Positions 23,779 through 37,172 are shown, counted from the first letter of the stretch. The stretch is DNA of 64,000 nucleotides from Omphiscola glabra (GCA_964017045.1 OZ024798.1:10933793-10997792), one strand, 5' to 3'. Numbers and translations are program-made. Notes: generated from the letters alone by a model not told the origin.

Positions 23779-24730
23779 GACATGTCTTGGTCGTGACAGT
23801 GGAAACATCTCTTGGTTGTGACAGTGGAAACGCACCTTGGTCGTGAGAGTGGAAACATGTCTTGGTCGTGAGAGTGGAAATAAGTCTTGGTCGTGACAGT
23901 GGAAACATGTCTTGGTCGTGAGAGTGGAAACATCTCTTGGTCGTGACAGTGGAAACGTACCTTGGTTGTGACAGTGGAAACGTACCTTGGTCGTGACAGT
24001 GGAAACATGTCTTGGTCGTGACAGTGGAAACATGCGTTGGTCGTGGCAGTGGAAACATCTCTTGGTCGTGGCAGTGGAAACATCTCTTGGTCGTGACAGT
24101 GGAAACATGCGTTGGTCGTGACAGTGGAAACATGCCTTGGTCGTGACAGTGGAAACATATCTTGGTCGTGACAGTGGAAACATCTCTTGGTTGTGACAGT
24201 GGAAACATGCCTTGGTCGTGACAGTGGAAACATGCGTTGGTCGTGACAGTGGAAACATGTCTTGGTCGTGACAGTGGAAACATGTCTTGGTCGTGACAGT
24301 GGAAACATGCGTTGGTCGTGGCAGTGGAAACATCTCTTGGTCGTGACAGTGAAACATGCGTTGGTCGTGACAGTGGAAACATGTCTTGGTCGTCACAGTG
24401 GAAACATGTCTTGGTCGTGACAGTGGAAACATGTCTTGGTCGTGACAGTGGAAACATGTCTTGGTCGTGACAGTGGAAACATGCGTTGGTCGTGACAGTG
24501 GAACATGTCTTGGTCGTGACAGTGGAAACATGTCTTGGTCGTGACAGTGGAAACATGCGTTGGTCGTGGCAGTGGAAACATCTCTTGGTCGTGACAGTGG
24601 AAACATGCGTTGGTCGTGACAGTGGAAACATGTCTTGGTCGTGACAGTGGAAACATGTCTTGGTCGTGACAGTGGAAACATGTCTTGGTCGTGACAGTGG
24701 AAACATGTCTTCGTCGTGACAGTGGAAAAA
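23779..24730. repeat. 25-bp minisatellite, about 38 copies
   Basis: Unit core CTTGGTCGTGACAGTGGAAA followed by CATGT, CATCT or CATGC. Stop-free on minus, giving His/Cys-rich frames (CFHCHDQ) that are not zinc fingers but repeat read-through. Confidence 0.95.
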
Positions 24731-24976
24731 AATTATCTCGTAAGCGCAGACAGCCTTCACATATTTGGTAACACAAACAAAAAACAACACTAAAAAAATT
24801 TTTGGTGATATTTTGGTAATGACCTGGGAATAAAGGATCATCAAAACAGGAATCAGCTTGTAAATAAATTATCACCGCCCTTGGAGTGTTTCAGCCCAGT
24901 GTTTCTACTGGTACGTACCATAGCTAGAACATAATGAATTATTATTATTTTTCATTCCTCGAACGTATTTGGATTC

Positions 24977-27342
24977 AAGTATACTACCAGCCCTACCATA
25001 CTACCAGCCCTACCATACTACCAGCCCTAACTTACTACCAGCCCTAACATACTACCAGCCCTACCATACTACCAGCCTTACCATACTAATAGCCCTACCA
25101 TACTACCAGCCCTACCATACTACCAGCCCTACCATACTACCAGCCCTACCATACTACCAGCCCTACCATACTACCAGCCCTACCATACTACCAGCCCTAC
25201 CATACCACCAGCACTACCATACTACCAGCCCTACCATACTACCAGCCCTACCATACTACCAGCCCTACCATACTACCAGCCCTACCATACTACCAGCCCT
25301 ACCATACCACCAGCCCTACCATACTACCAGCAGCCATACCAAGCCCTACCATACTACCAGCCCTACCATACTACCAGCCCTACCATACTACCAGCCCTAA
25401 CATACTACCAGCCCTAACTTACTACCGCAGCCCTACCATACTACCGCAGCCCTACCATACTACCAGCCCTACCATACTACCAGCCCTACCATACTACCAG
25501 CCCTACCATAGTACCGCAGCCCTACCATAATACCAGCCCTACCATACTACCAGCCCTACCATACCACCAGCCCTACCATACCACCAGCACTACCATACTA
25601 CCAGCCCTACCATACTACCAGCCCTACCATACCACCAGCACTACCATACTACCAGCCCTACCATACTACCAGCCCTACCATACTACCAGCCCTAACTTAC
25701 TACCAGCCCTACCATACTACCAGCCCTACCATACTACCAGCCCTACCATACTACCAGCCCTATCATACTACCAGCCCTACCATACTACCAGCCCTACCAT
25801 ACTACCAGCCCTACCATACTACCAGCCCTACCATACTACAGCCCTACCATACTACCAGCCCTACCATACTACCAGCCCTACCATACTACCGCAGCCCTAC
25901 CATACTACCAGCCCTACCATACTACCAGCCCTACCATACTACAGCCCTACCATACTACCAGCCCTACCATACTACAGCCCTACCATACTACAGCCCTACC
26001 ATACTACCAGCCCTACCATACTACCAGCCCTACCATACTACCGCAGCCCTACCATACTACCGCAGCCCTACCATACTACCAGCCCTACCATACTACCAGC
26101 CCTACCATACTACCGCAGCCCTACCATACTACCAGCCCTACCATACTACCAGCCCTACCATACTACAGCCCTACCATACTACCAGCCCTACCATACTACC
26201 AGCCCTACCATACTACCGCAGCCCTACCATACTACCAGCCCTACCATACTACCAGCCCTACCATACTACAGCCCTACCATACTACCAGCCCTACCATACT
26301 ACAGCCCTACCATACTACAGCCCTACCATACTACCAGCCCTACCATACTACCAGCCCTACCATACTACCGCAGCCCTACCATACTACCGCAGCCCTACCA
26401 TACTACCAGCCCTACCATACTACCAGCCCTACCATACTACCGCAGCCCTACCATACTACCAGCCCTACCATACTACCAGCCCTACCATACTACCAGCCCT
26501 ACCATACTACCAGCCCTACCATACTACCAGCCCTACCATACTACCAGCCCTACCATACTACCAGCCCTACCATACTACCAGCCCTACCATACTACCAGCC
26601 CTACCATACCACCAGCCCTACCATACTACCAGCCCTACCATACTACCAGCCCTACCATACCACCAGCCCTATCATACTACCAGCCCTACCATACTACCAG
26701 CCCTACCATACTACCAGCCCTACCATACTACCAGCCCTACCATACTACCAGCCCTACCATACTACCAGCCCTACCATACTACCAGCCATACCATACTACC
26801 AGCCCTACCATACTACCAGCCCTACCATACTACCAGCCCTACCATACTACCAGCCCTACCATACTACAGCCCTACCATACTACAGCCCTACCATACTACC
26901 AGCCCTACCATACTACCAGCCCTACCATACTACCGCAGCCCTACCATACTACCGCAGCCCTACCATACTACCAGCCCTACCATACTACCAGCCCTACCAT
27001 ACTACCGCAGCCCTACCATACTACCAGCCCTACCATACTACCAGCCCTACCATACTACCAGCCCTACCATACTACCAGCCCTACCATACTACCGCAGCCC
27101 TACCATACTACCAGCCCTACCATACTACCAGCCCTACCATACTACCAGCCCTACCATACTACCGCAGCCCTACCATACTACCAGCCCTACCATACTACCA
27201 GCCCTACCATACTACCAGCCCTACCATACTACCAGCCCTACCATACTACCAGCCCTACCATACTACCAGCCCTACCATACTACCAGCCCTACCATACTAC
27301 CAGCCCTACCATACTACCAGCCCTACCATACTACCAGCCCTA
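24977..27342. repeat. 17-bp minisatellite, about 138 copies, largest array
   Basis: Unit TACCATACTACCAGCCC with longer (CCGCAGCCC) and shorter (TACAGCCC) variants from about 25,420. The order of variants at about 25881-26060 reappears near 26210-26400, about 327 bp later. Confidence 0.96.
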
Positions 27343-27437
27343 CTGTTGCCCGCACAAGTTCCTATCCGACAAGTTATCGCTCTTCAACCCAACCGTTGCA
27401 GCAGATCAACAATAAATCAAATCATTGCATACACAGC

Positions 27438-27839
27438 CAGAGGCGTATCCCGGAAACAACAAAACATTGAGGCGGGTGAAAAAAAAACACCAATTATTTT
27501 TTTTTTTGGGGGGGGGGGGAGAGGGGGGACGGTGGAGGGGGGGGCGCCAATGATATAAATTGGAAGGTTATCCTTTAATAAAAAGCAACACCACCAAAAA
27601 CAACAGAAACCCAAATCTTATTTAATAACTAATGGTATTAAAGCAGTGGTTCTCAACTTTTCAAATGCCTACACCCTTTAATACAGTTCCCCGTATTGTG
27701 GAGACCCCCAACCGTAAACGTATTTTCGTTGCTAATTCATAAATATGTATTTTCCGCTTAACTTAGGCGACCCACTGGTTGAGAACCGCTGTATCAGTTC
27801 GAGGTATCTCACTCGCCTCGATAAATGTATCCGTCACTG
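27438..27839. mobile_element. Possible hAT element interrupted by another insertion
   Basis: Left end CAGAGGCGTATCC and right end inverse GGATACGTCACTG-like (GTATCCGTCACTG). Subterminal GAGGCGGGTGA also pairs with the complement near 27815. A SPIN/OC1-like copy (27644-27791) lies inside. No matching target duplication is found, so the call is tentative. Confidence 0.4.
27644..27791. mobile_element. SPIN/OC1-like hAT MITE, copy 1
   Basis: Begins CAGTGGTTCTCAAC and ends GGTTGAGAACCGCTG. Internal phrases TTTAATACAGTTCC and TTTTCGTTGCTAATTCAT match the non-autonomous hAT-Charlie-related families of vertebrates and some invertebrates. Target duplication is eroded (TATTAAAG, TATCAGTT). Confidence 0.75.
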
Positions 27840-28026
27840 GCATTTTTTAACGTTGTTGCCCTAGAGAGTGATATTTGGTCTCTGTGTATAAATCAATAAC
27901 ACACTAGTGATGTGCACGTGATATCTGTAGGCACGTTTTGATATGAGTTGTGCAGCTGTCATGGCGGATAGTATTTATAGGAGGATTTAAACAGAGGTCG
28001 GGGGTTGTGGGCGATACCATATTAAA

Positions 28027-28234
28027 ATAGGGGGAGGGAGGGGGAGGGAGAGATAGGGAGGGAGAGATAGGGAGGGAGAGATAGGGAGGGAGAGATAGGG
28101 AGGGAGAGATAGGGAGGGAGAGGGAGGGAGAGAGAGAGGGAGAGAGAGAGGGAGGGAGAGAGGGAGGGAGGGAGAGAGAGAGAGAGGGAGGGAGAGAGAG
28201 AGAGGGAGTGGGAAGGAGAAAGAGAGAGGGAGGG

Positions 28235-28265
<31 letters not shown>

Positions 28266-28295
28266 GGGAGGGACAGAGGGAGGGAGGGAGATAAA
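28027..28295. repeat. Purine-rich GGGAGGGAGAGATA repeats
   Basis: Left part repeats GGGAGGGAGAGATA, right part is irregular GA/GGGA. Nearly one strand purine throughout. Confidence 0.93.
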
Positions 28296-28706
28296 GGGCA
28301 TAGTGGCAAGTGAAATTTTCGTCATAGGGAGGGAGGGAGATAGGGGGCATATGGCAAGTGAAATTTTCGTCATCAAAATGGAGTTTGAAAATAAATGAAG
28401 AATAGACACACCCGTCAAATAATACACGAGGCCAAAATTCACATACGGCGCGTCGCTTTTTGTTTAGAAAGGTCATAACGTTACCAACAAGAGGCGACGC
28501 GCAAGATCGAAAAGATGGTCAAGCTGCGAGTGACGGGATGACCGTTGGTGCAATGTAGAATGTAATTGTAAAAAAGCTTTGAAATAACAGCGGAAGATCT
28601 ACTATAGCTCACAGCTGCACACAGGATGACCGTCCGATGCCACGATGACCCCTTCAAGACCAGATCAACGCGTTTCCCGACGCCAGTCACGCGGTCCAAT
28701 CAGAGT
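28296..28706. other. Non-coding spacer
   Basis: Includes a direct repeat of GCAAGTGAAATTTTCGTCAT (near 28309 and 28355) flanked by purine tracts. No gene is seen. Confidence 0.5.
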
Positions 28707-28948
28707 TTGGGGGTGGCGGAGGTTGGGGGTGGTGGAGGTTGGGGGTGGTGGAGGTTGGGTGTGGCGGAGGTTTGGTGAGGCGGAGGTTGGGGGGTGGTGG
28801 AGGTTGGGGGTGGCGGAGGTTGGGGTGGTAGAGTTTGGGGTGGTGGAGGTTGGGGGTGGCGGTGGTTGGGGTGGTGGAGGTTGGGGGTGGCGGTGGTTGG
28901 GGGTGGTGGAGGTTGGGGTGGTGGAGATTGGGGGTGGCGGAGGTTATC
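28707..28948. repeat. G-rich minisatellite of about 15-17 bp
   Basis: Repeats of GGTGGAGGTTGGGGGT and GGCGGAGGTTGGGG. The plus strand has runs of three to five G every few bases, so it could form G-quadruplexes. Confidence 0.9.
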
Positions 28949-28991
28949 GGGGCTATTTCAATACTTTATCTTATGCGTCATTATTTTAGCA

Positions 28992-29186
28992 CAGGCCTGC
29001 ACTTCATACGACGGGCGGGCTGTATGCGGCCCGCGAGCACCCACTTGGCGGCCCGTGAAGTAACGAAATATTATTTATTATTATTTTTTATTAGCTCCCT
29101 TCCCCCCTCCTATATTCTCTTTCGGCCCGGACACCTTTTTCATTAAGTATTACGACACGCCTGACATTTTGAGTTGTGCAGGCCTG
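28992..29186. mobile_element. hAT-type MITE with 8-bp target duplication
   Basis: Inverted ends CAGGCCTGCAC and GTGCAGGCCTG. Flanks are TTTTAGCA (28984-28991) and TTTTAGTA (29187-29194), seven of eight identical. GCGGCCCGCG and CGGCCCG blocks occur inside. Non-coding. Confidence 0.82.
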
Positions 29187-29326
29187 TTTTAGTACAGCAA
29201 ACTTACCCGGTACTGGAATTCTAAAATGAGCCACCCCACCTTTTTTCCCCCAAGTTTAACCACCATGTTTCCTTTAAGATTTATAAGAAAATACATGAAC
29301 TTGTAGACGCTAGTCTCCCGATAGAA

Positions 29327-29493
29327 CAGTGGATCTCAACCTTCCTAACACCGCGACCCTTTCATGCAGTTCCTCATGTTGTGGCGACCCCCCCTCCTCC
29401 CCAAAATTATTTTCGTTGCTTTTTTTGTAACTGTAGAGTGTATGTGTTTTCAGATGGTCTTAGGCGACCCCTCCCACAGGTTGAGCAACGCTG
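29327..29493. mobile_element. SPIN/OC1-like hAT MITE, copy 2
   Basis: Starts CAGTGGATCTCAACC and ends GGTTGAGCAACGCTG, with CCGCGACCCTTTCATGCAG, CTCATGTTGTGGCGACC and GATGGTCTTAGGCGACCCC inside. Flanks CGATAGAA and TCATAGAA share six bases. Confidence 0.82.
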
Positions 29494-31154
29494 TCATAGA
29501 AGGACAAAGAGCCTTGTGTCTGGTAAAAATGCAATGACATTATTTCTCAATTAAATTTCGATGCAGTCGTTTTGAGAAGTGTGATTAAAAAAACAAAAAA
29601 AAAAAACAACATAAGCCCGCCCATTTTTTTTCGTAACTACGAGAATAAACTGAACGGATTGGACGTAAAATATATAATAAATAAAGTGTTTACAAATAGA
29701 CACATAAGATATCTTTTTAGTTTGAGCACCGCTCCCCTTGTGAACCATATTTCATCACTTTTGTTTAGACCTTGGTAATGTGTGTGTGTGTGTGAAAAAA
29801 AAAAGGGGGGGGGGGTTGGGCGGGGGACGACGACTCTATTGCCCCCAGGGACTTTCCGAGATTTCTCTGATTACCCCTAATTCTATTTCCGCCACAAGGC
29901 ACATAATCCTGCAACATCTCCATTCGCACCGAGGTAGCAATGAGGACGCCCTGTAATTATTCGGCCACCCGAGTGGCGAGAGTCCCCCCCCGTCCCCCCC
30001 CCCCCCGTTCAAGGATATTTCCCGCGTGGAGCTAAAAATAAAAGCCACATTTAATACCAAGGCTTCGCGTGTTTACAATGGAATGGAATTATTTTCAAAA
30101 ATCAATCATTGTTTTAAAAAGTTGTAAATTAAAAAACAAAAAACACAAAGAAAACCAACAACAACAAACAAGATGTTTATTATGTGCAGGTGTTTGAGAG
30201 TAAATTACAAATAATTCTATATGTTTGAAAGAAAGTATGGTTCAATAATGAGTTCAAAAGCGCGCGAAATATAATTCCCGATAACTACGCTAAATGATAA
30301 AAAAAAAAACAACCAAGGCAACTGCGTTTGTTGCGTAATATTTTATTTCGGAAAATGAAATTGTCTCAATTTAAGCATGGTGTAAACAATATTCGGTTTA
30401 AAAGCGGTTGGGACATCAGAATATATTAATATAGTTCATGGGCGTGAAATAAAAAGTGTGCAGTGACGTAACATTGGGGGGGGGGGGGGGGCTAAAATTG
30501 GGATTCTTAAATGTGCGTTACTTGAGTTCATATTTTGTCAAGTAACTTTAGTAGATGGGAAGTTCACGCATTGCTGTCGCCAACGTTTGGCGAGCTATAT
30601 CTAGCTTAAATATATTGCTTTTCACGGGAATGAAACCCCACCCTACTTTTATTCCCAAAAAGCAGGGATTATAATCCAGGTTTGAAAGAGGCAAGCATAG
30701 ACACACCTTTACCCCCCCCTCCCTCCCCCCCCCCTTTTAGTTGTTAATCATCCACTCTCCAGTTATCAGACGAATACAACGCATGATTTAACAACTGCAG
30801 CAAGATGTCGATAATCTGGACGTCGATTAGCCGGATTTCCTAATATTAATATTTAAAAAAACAAAAACAACGAAAGACAATAAAAATACAATTCTGCGGA
30901 GCGAGAGTAGCAGCGTGATGTAGAGTGGACGCCTTCACATCTCCAAACATGATATTAAACAGGTCAAGGGCGCCGCCATGACAGTAACCTTTCTAAGTCA
31001 CGTGGTATACTGTGATGGGTGGGGTGGGGGGCAACAACCCCCCCCCCCCCCCCACTCAACCCGTATTTACAACGCATGTTTATTTATGGAGTCTAAAATC
31101 CGAATAAGTCAATAATCAAGACGAGGACGGTGTGAAATCCCGAATAGTCCGGAT
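29494..31154. other. Non-coding spacer
   Basis: No gene is supported. Contains A-run to G-run junctions near 29788-29818, C runs near 29986-30006 and 31039-31055, and a G run near 30475-30491 beside CAGTGACGTAAC, a hAT-like end without a visible partner. Confidence 0.5.
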
Positions 31155-31393
31155 CAGGGCTGTGCTGAGGGAAAGCGGCGCCCGGGGCGAAGCCTGAATT
31201 TAGCACCCATCCATTTAGTGGCAAAAATGCCGTTCGTGGCGGTCTAGTAATAACCCAATTTTTCGCCCCTTGTTGTTGTGCAGTACATGACATTATATCG
31301 CTGAATTCACCGTACAGGTCCTACCCAACGACGAATTTCGCGACCTCTGATGTTGGCGCCCGGGGCGAGAGCCGCCCCCTTCGCACGGGCCTG
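31155..31393. mobile_element. hAT-type MITE with 8-bp target duplication
   Basis: Left end CAGGGCTGTGC, right end GCACGGGCCTG. GGCGCCCGGGGCG is present near both ends. Flanks GTCCGGAT (31147-31154) and GTCTGGAT (31394-31401) match at seven of eight bases. Confidence 0.8.
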
Positions 31394-32339
31394 GTCTGGA
31401 TTCTCGAGACCTTACTGCATTTCCATCTCCTTCTTTGCCTTCTTAAACTCACAGTTTAAGACCATCAGCACTATCTTCCTACACCTTACGGTCTCTTGCA
31501 GTCTTCTCTTAGCGCTTACCAACTCTTTCCGATCTTTTAATCGTATCAAGTTTACGTCTTGTTTACTTGCCATGAAATGAAATCCATTGTTTCAATCCAC
31601 ATGTGCTCAGCTAATACATTTACTAAACCTTATGGTATTAGTTGAATGTGAATTTTAGTAAACAATTCTGCAAACATTTGTTTCATTGAAAACATTTTTC
31701 AAGTGCATTTAAAAAAAAAAATTCATTTCTTTTTCTAACCAGACCAGAGCCCATGTATTGTAAAACGTGAGAACCCCGGACGTGGCGCAATGGCGTACTG
31801 GGCTGAACGTTCAAGGCCGAACAGCAGATGACGCACAGACAAAGAAACAGTGGACTCGCAGGGGCGTAAACGCGATCGTCGGCGAAGTTTACAAGAATGC
31901 CGAGGACACAAATATTCAGGCATGGGCGCAACCAGGACTTCTAAAAGTGGAAGAATGTTTTATTTATTTTTATTTTATTTTTGTCAATTTGTGTATTTTT
32001 GGGGGTCAACGTACGATTGTAGACACACACACACGCACACACGCAAAGGGCCGAACGACATCTACACCATTAAAATCGTAAACCATGGGACGTGTATTTC
32101 CACAATAATTTAGAGTCAAAATCCCTATGTCCTATCGGCAGCCTTGCAGTAGAATTTCGATGATAAACATAATAGCTTGATAAAATGATAGCTGTATTTC
32201 AAACCCGGAAATACTTTTTTTTTTTAAATGGAAAGATAATGCACATCAATTGGAAGTCTAAATTATTTCCCCTCTATTGAATTTAAAAGCTGTTTCATTG
32301 CATAAGTGACGTAATGCTGTCAGACTATTTGCTGTTTGC
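31394..32339. other. Non-coding spacer
   Basis: Unique AT-rich sequence, an (AC)n tract near 32022-32043, no gene recognised. Confidence 0.45.
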
Positions 32340-32720
32340 AAAGCCCGTAAACCACCCCTACCACATTCATCACCTTCCTTATACACCAGCCTTACCCTGT
32401 ACACCACCCTTCCCCTCTAATCACCCCTACCACAACCGTACCCTCTACGTCACCTTTCCCTCTACATCACCCCTACCATCTACATTACCCTTACCCTCTA
32501 CATCACCACTTACCCTCTACATCACCACTTTCACTCTACATCACCCCTACCACCTACACCAACCGTACCCTCCACGTCACCTTTCTCTCCACACCACCCT
32601 TACCCCCCACATCACCCTTACCCTATACGCCACCCCTTCCCCCACATCACCCTTACCCTCCACATCACCCCTTCCCCCCACACCATCCTTACCCTGTACG
32701 CCACCCCAAACCCCACCCCC
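32340..32720. repeat. Degenerate C/A/T-rich minisatellite
   Basis: Loose copies of ACCCTCTACATCACC about 18-26 bp apart. Strongly diverged; the Pro/Ser/Thr-rich frame is a by-product. Confidence 0.75.
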
Positions 32721-34267
32721 TATCCCCCTCCCTTCTTAACCCAGCCAAGCCGTAAACTGTACAGCTTATAAACCTCCCCAACCACCCAGTCAAATAAAAC
32801 TATAAAACACTGCCCCCTTACCCCCATAATCTTAGAAGCCCACTTTGTTATGGTGCCCTAGCATGAAATATGGGACATCAGCGGTTACTTTTATTTCGTA
32901 TTTCCGACCCTTATATCTCGCCTAAGTTTTATTTTCAAAACAATAAGAGTCTGATTTCCTTTTAACATAAAACAATTTTAAAAAAAAAAACACTCAAAAA
33001 AACAACAACAAAACAATTAAAAATTTCTCCAACCACTTGTTTCGTTTAAAACGTATAAAATAAATGCCCCCCCCCCCCAAAACCAAACAAACAAACAAAA
33101 CAACAACAACCAAACAACAACAACAACAAAAAAAAAACCCTTCAGAATTGTTAAATCTCTATGAATGCGTGTGGCGCCCATGAAATACAATGAAATCGTA
33201 TGACTTGACAAACGCAATGTTGGACACACGTGCATACGTTTGCATTGCTGCAAGTAAGAAGTGTTACGTGACACGATTATTATGATACGGATAATTCAAT
33301 CGTGGAAATATGATCTCTCACAATTGCTTTGCATCGATCGTGACCCCCCCCCCCCCCCAAAAGCGGGATGAAATTAGCGGTGCCGCTGCGAGCATGTCTT
33401 TGCGATTGGCAACGTTCATTGACTTCATGGGCGCGCTAAGCTTTTTTTTTTTTAAACCAAACATTACAATTAGCTAAATTTTCAAACAACCAAAGTGGCT
33501 CGTCAAATATGAAAGAAAAAAGAATGCGCAAAAAATATGCGTTGCACTTAAGTTTTGTTGTGAGATGAGTGGCTAAATAGGAGACTAAGTTATAATGAAG
33601 GGTACAACAACTTGAGATATGAGAATCTCATCTATTTGTCGGCAAGTGAAGGAGAACAGCAAAGAATAAAACGTGTGCTTTTATTTATTTTTAGTTTTTT
33701 TTGTTTTAAGTCACGTGATGTTTTCTCTAAATAAAAAGAAGGGGAAAAAAAAAAACGATTGCCTTGACCCAATTACACGACCAAGGGCCGATGTGACCCA
33801 ATTTGAACCAGCGATCATCTGAGGTCAGGACAACCTGTCAGCGCAGCCCTTTAATACACCGCTCACCGTCAGCTACCTCCAATCGGGACGCCGATTACTG
33901 CGTCTCTCTAGTAATCGATGCAAACCAGTGGAGTAAAAAAAAAAATAAAAAAAAAAAGATTTGTTCCCCCCCCCCAATCACTACAAGGCTCTACATGACA
34001 TGAGGGGGTGGGTAGGAAAGGGTGGTGTTGCCGTAACAGGGAATAGTATACGGAAGGTAGCTAGCAAGTTGTCAATTTAAGAAATAAAGATCGCGCGGTA
34101 TATATGTAAAAACTTGATTAAAAAGTACGCCCAAAGTGAGTGGTGGGGGGGGTGAAAGGGATTGAGCCTTTCAGGTTAGACATACGCCATAGAAATGTTA
34201 CACGCGTCAAGAGTCAACACGATAAACCAGCAAATCTTTGCACAAGAGTATAACAAATGTTGTTGTT

Positions 34268-34298
<31 letters not shown>

Positions 34299-34716
34299 GG
34301 AGAGCGCTGCTAGTGTATGTTGGTTCACTTTTTTTTAAAATAAAAATAAATAAAAAACTTCAGTCTCTTTTCGGGCCAGATAAGCCCACGTCAACGGCAG
34401 GTCTCATTTTAGGATTATTTTGATTTCACGATTCTACAAATCAATTTTATTTTCTCCCCACTAAACGAATGTGATCGACCCGTCGTAAAGACCGTCGTGA
34501 TCTTTTTTACGCGCCCCCCTCCCCCCTCACGCCAACGGCCGCACGAGAGAGAGAGAGATATATTTATAATATATATACTTTATCTCCTTATCGCGATACT
34601 GGGGAAATGTAAGAGCGCGTTCGGTGACTTTCCTTCTGTTTTACATTCCAGCCTCGTCCACGTCTTTTATTTTTTATTAACCTTGACTGTCATGTCATCG
34701 ACTTATCAGACCATTG
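32721..34716. other. Non-coding spacer rich in homopolymers
   Basis: About 2 kb with no gene. C runs near 33067-33078 and 33344-33358, T-to-G run junction at about 34266-34300, AT microsatellite near 34558-34578. Confidence 0.5.
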
Positions 34717-34887
34717 CAGTGTTTCCCATACTTTCGACATCTGTGTACCCCTGTCTGTAATTTTCGTAACACTGAGTACGCCACGTTATAAAAAAATGCA
34801 TATACTTTAATTAACAATCAAAAAATATATTTACCACCCCCCCGACCAAACTCTTCCCGTACGCGTACCACACTTTGAGAAACACTG
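34717..34887. mobile_element. Possible hAT-type MITE
   Basis: Ends CAGTGTTTCCCATACTTT and ACTTTGAGAAACACTG form an inverted pair about 171 bp apart. Flanking octamers do not match. Confidence 0.5.
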
Positions 34888-36263
34888 TATTAGACGATGC
34901 CTTGAACTTTGGCGAATGGATCATCCCAGGAGGTGTGTCAAACTGCATACAATGTTGAATCGATTCCAGTGCACGTTCCTACACATGAAACTCACCGAAA
35001 ACAAGTTTTTTAAGATATTTTTAAAAAAATAAAAAAATTCATTTTTTAATTTGAAAAGCGAATTGATTGAAAGTATGTTCGTCCAACGATAATTTCTTAT
35101 TTATGACAACCCCCCCCCCCCCACACACACACAAAACACCAAACAAACACCTTCTTTCCAACGTTGGTAAATCTGGAATAACTAGTTGATCGAGTCGGCT
35201 TTGAGGTGAGCGAAATAATTGCAAGACGACCGCGCGCTGTAGGCACAGTAACACAAGTTGTGTCAATAAACAAAACTGTTTTTGTAAAGCTTTAATCATG
35301 ATTCCACAATATACAAGTCTCGGTTCAAACGTTTCGAAGGGGGAGTGGGACAAACATTTGCACCCATTCTTACTCTTTTGTTTTCATTTTAACTAAAGGT
35401 GGGACATGTCAATGTATTTCAAAGTTAAAACTAATGTTTTGTTGTTGTTGTATTGATATGAAGGCGTTTGGCCGAAACGTTTCAATTTCTGTATCGCGTA
35501 AACGTAGTTAAAGCTTGTCGTGTATATTTTGTGTTTATATCCACACATTGTTGCGTCTCGAAGTCGAGGTTTTATCGCTGTCCAGCCCTCTTATAATTAG
35601 TTAATTGTAAGGCGCAGCAGCGTTGGGGCGATGAAAGACTTAAAAAGCTCGTAATCCCCCCCCCCCCCCCTTTTTTTTTTCCTTTTTCTCTTTGGCGCGG
35701 CCATGAGAAGAACTTACTTTCGATGAACTCTATTTCCCAAGAAAGATAGAACTTATCATTTACCTGTAGAAATAATAGAAGGTCATTTTTACACATATTT
35801 ACACGAAAACCCGGGGGGAAAAAAAGGGGGGGGGGGGGCGCAAGGCGTTGCTGTGCTAATTTGATCAAAACACACACCGCGGGCCTTGTTGGCTGTGGGT
35901 AAATATAAGCAAATTTTAAAAAGAACATAAAAATAATTCACAACACCACAAAACGGCATGACAGACATGACCGCGTTGGGAGCCGGCCCCGGGGGTGGGG
36001 GTGGGGTGGAGGCTGTTCATTTATAAGATTCGCTTACTCTGGCACTTTATAATTGGTCTCCGGCTGTGGCTGACATGATCAACAAAACTGATGATATGAC
36101 CGAAAAAATAAGGTCATGGCCGTAGTGATGGTGAAATTTAAAACATTGCGGAAGAGTTTCTTTGTGTGTTTTTGTTGTTGGTTTTTTTTTTTACTTGGCG
36201 ATAGACATTATTTTCATAACACCTTGACAATCCAAACAAATGATGGCTCACGTAACGCAGTGG
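34888..36263. other. Non-coding spacer
   Basis: No gene. TTGATATGAAGGCG, TTTGGCCGAAACG at 35453-35478 resembles a decayed hammerhead-type core. Homopolymer blocks: C run near 35110, C-then-T run near 35656-35681, G and A runs near 35813-35838. Confidence 0.45.
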
Positions 36264-37132
36264 TCGGAAAGCTCAGTAGTCAAAAGAGACAGTGGTCGAC
36301 AAACTCATTAGTCAAAAGAGACAGAGGTCGGCAAACTCAGTGGTCAAAAGAGACAGTGGTCGGAAAACTCATTAGTCAAAAGAGACAGTGGTCGGCAAGC
36401 TCATTAGTAAAAAGAGACAGTGGTCGGAAAGCTCAGTAGTCAAAAGAGACAGTGGTCGGAAAACTCAGCAGTCAAAAGTGGTCGGCAAACTCATTAGTCA
36501 AAAGAGACAGTAGTCGACAAACTCTGAAGTCAAAAGAGACAGTGGTCGGCAAACTCATTAGTCAAAAGAGACAGTGGTCGGAAAACTCAGTCAAAAGAGA
36601 CAGTGGTCGGCAAACTCAGTAGTCAAAAGAGACAGTGGTCGACAAACTCTGAAGTCAAAAGAGACAGTGGTCGGAAAACTCATTAGTCAAAAGAGACAGT
36701 GGTCGACAAACTCTGAAGTCAAAAGAGACAGTGGTCGGAAAACTCATTAGTCAAAAGAGACAGAGGTCGGAAAACTCAGCAGTCAAAAGAGACAGTGGTC
36801 GGAAAACTCATTAGTCAAAAGAGACGGTGGTCGGCAAACTCAGTGGTCAAAAGAGACAGTGGTCGGAAAACTCAGCAGTCAAAAGAGACGGTGGTCGGCA
36901 AACTCAGCAGTCAAAAGAGACAGAGGTCGGAAAACTCAGTGGTCAAAGGAGACAGTGGTCGGAAAACTCATTAGTCAAAAGAGACAGTGGTCGGCAAACT
37001 CAGCAGTCAAAAGAGACAGAGGTCGGAAAACTCAGTGGTCAAAAGAGACAGAGGTCGACAAACTCAGTGGTCAAAAGACACAGTGGTCGGAAAACTCAGT
37101 AGTCAAAATAGACAGTGGTCGGAAAACTCAGT
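36264..37132. repeat. 32-bp minisatellite, about 27 copies
   Basis: Unit core AAAAGAGACAGTGGTCGG followed by AAAACTCAGTAGTC or CAAACTCATTAGTC. Some copies have small deletions (near 36470 and 36590). Confidence 0.94.
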
Positions 37133-37172
37133 AGGGTGTTAAGCGTTAATTGGAAAGTGTGTTGCCTTAAAG

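Noticed and set aside
23710..24844. His/Cys-rich frames as zinc-finger proteins
   Set aside because: CFHCHDQ spacing comes from the 25-bp unit and does not match a C2H2 or other zinc-finger pattern.
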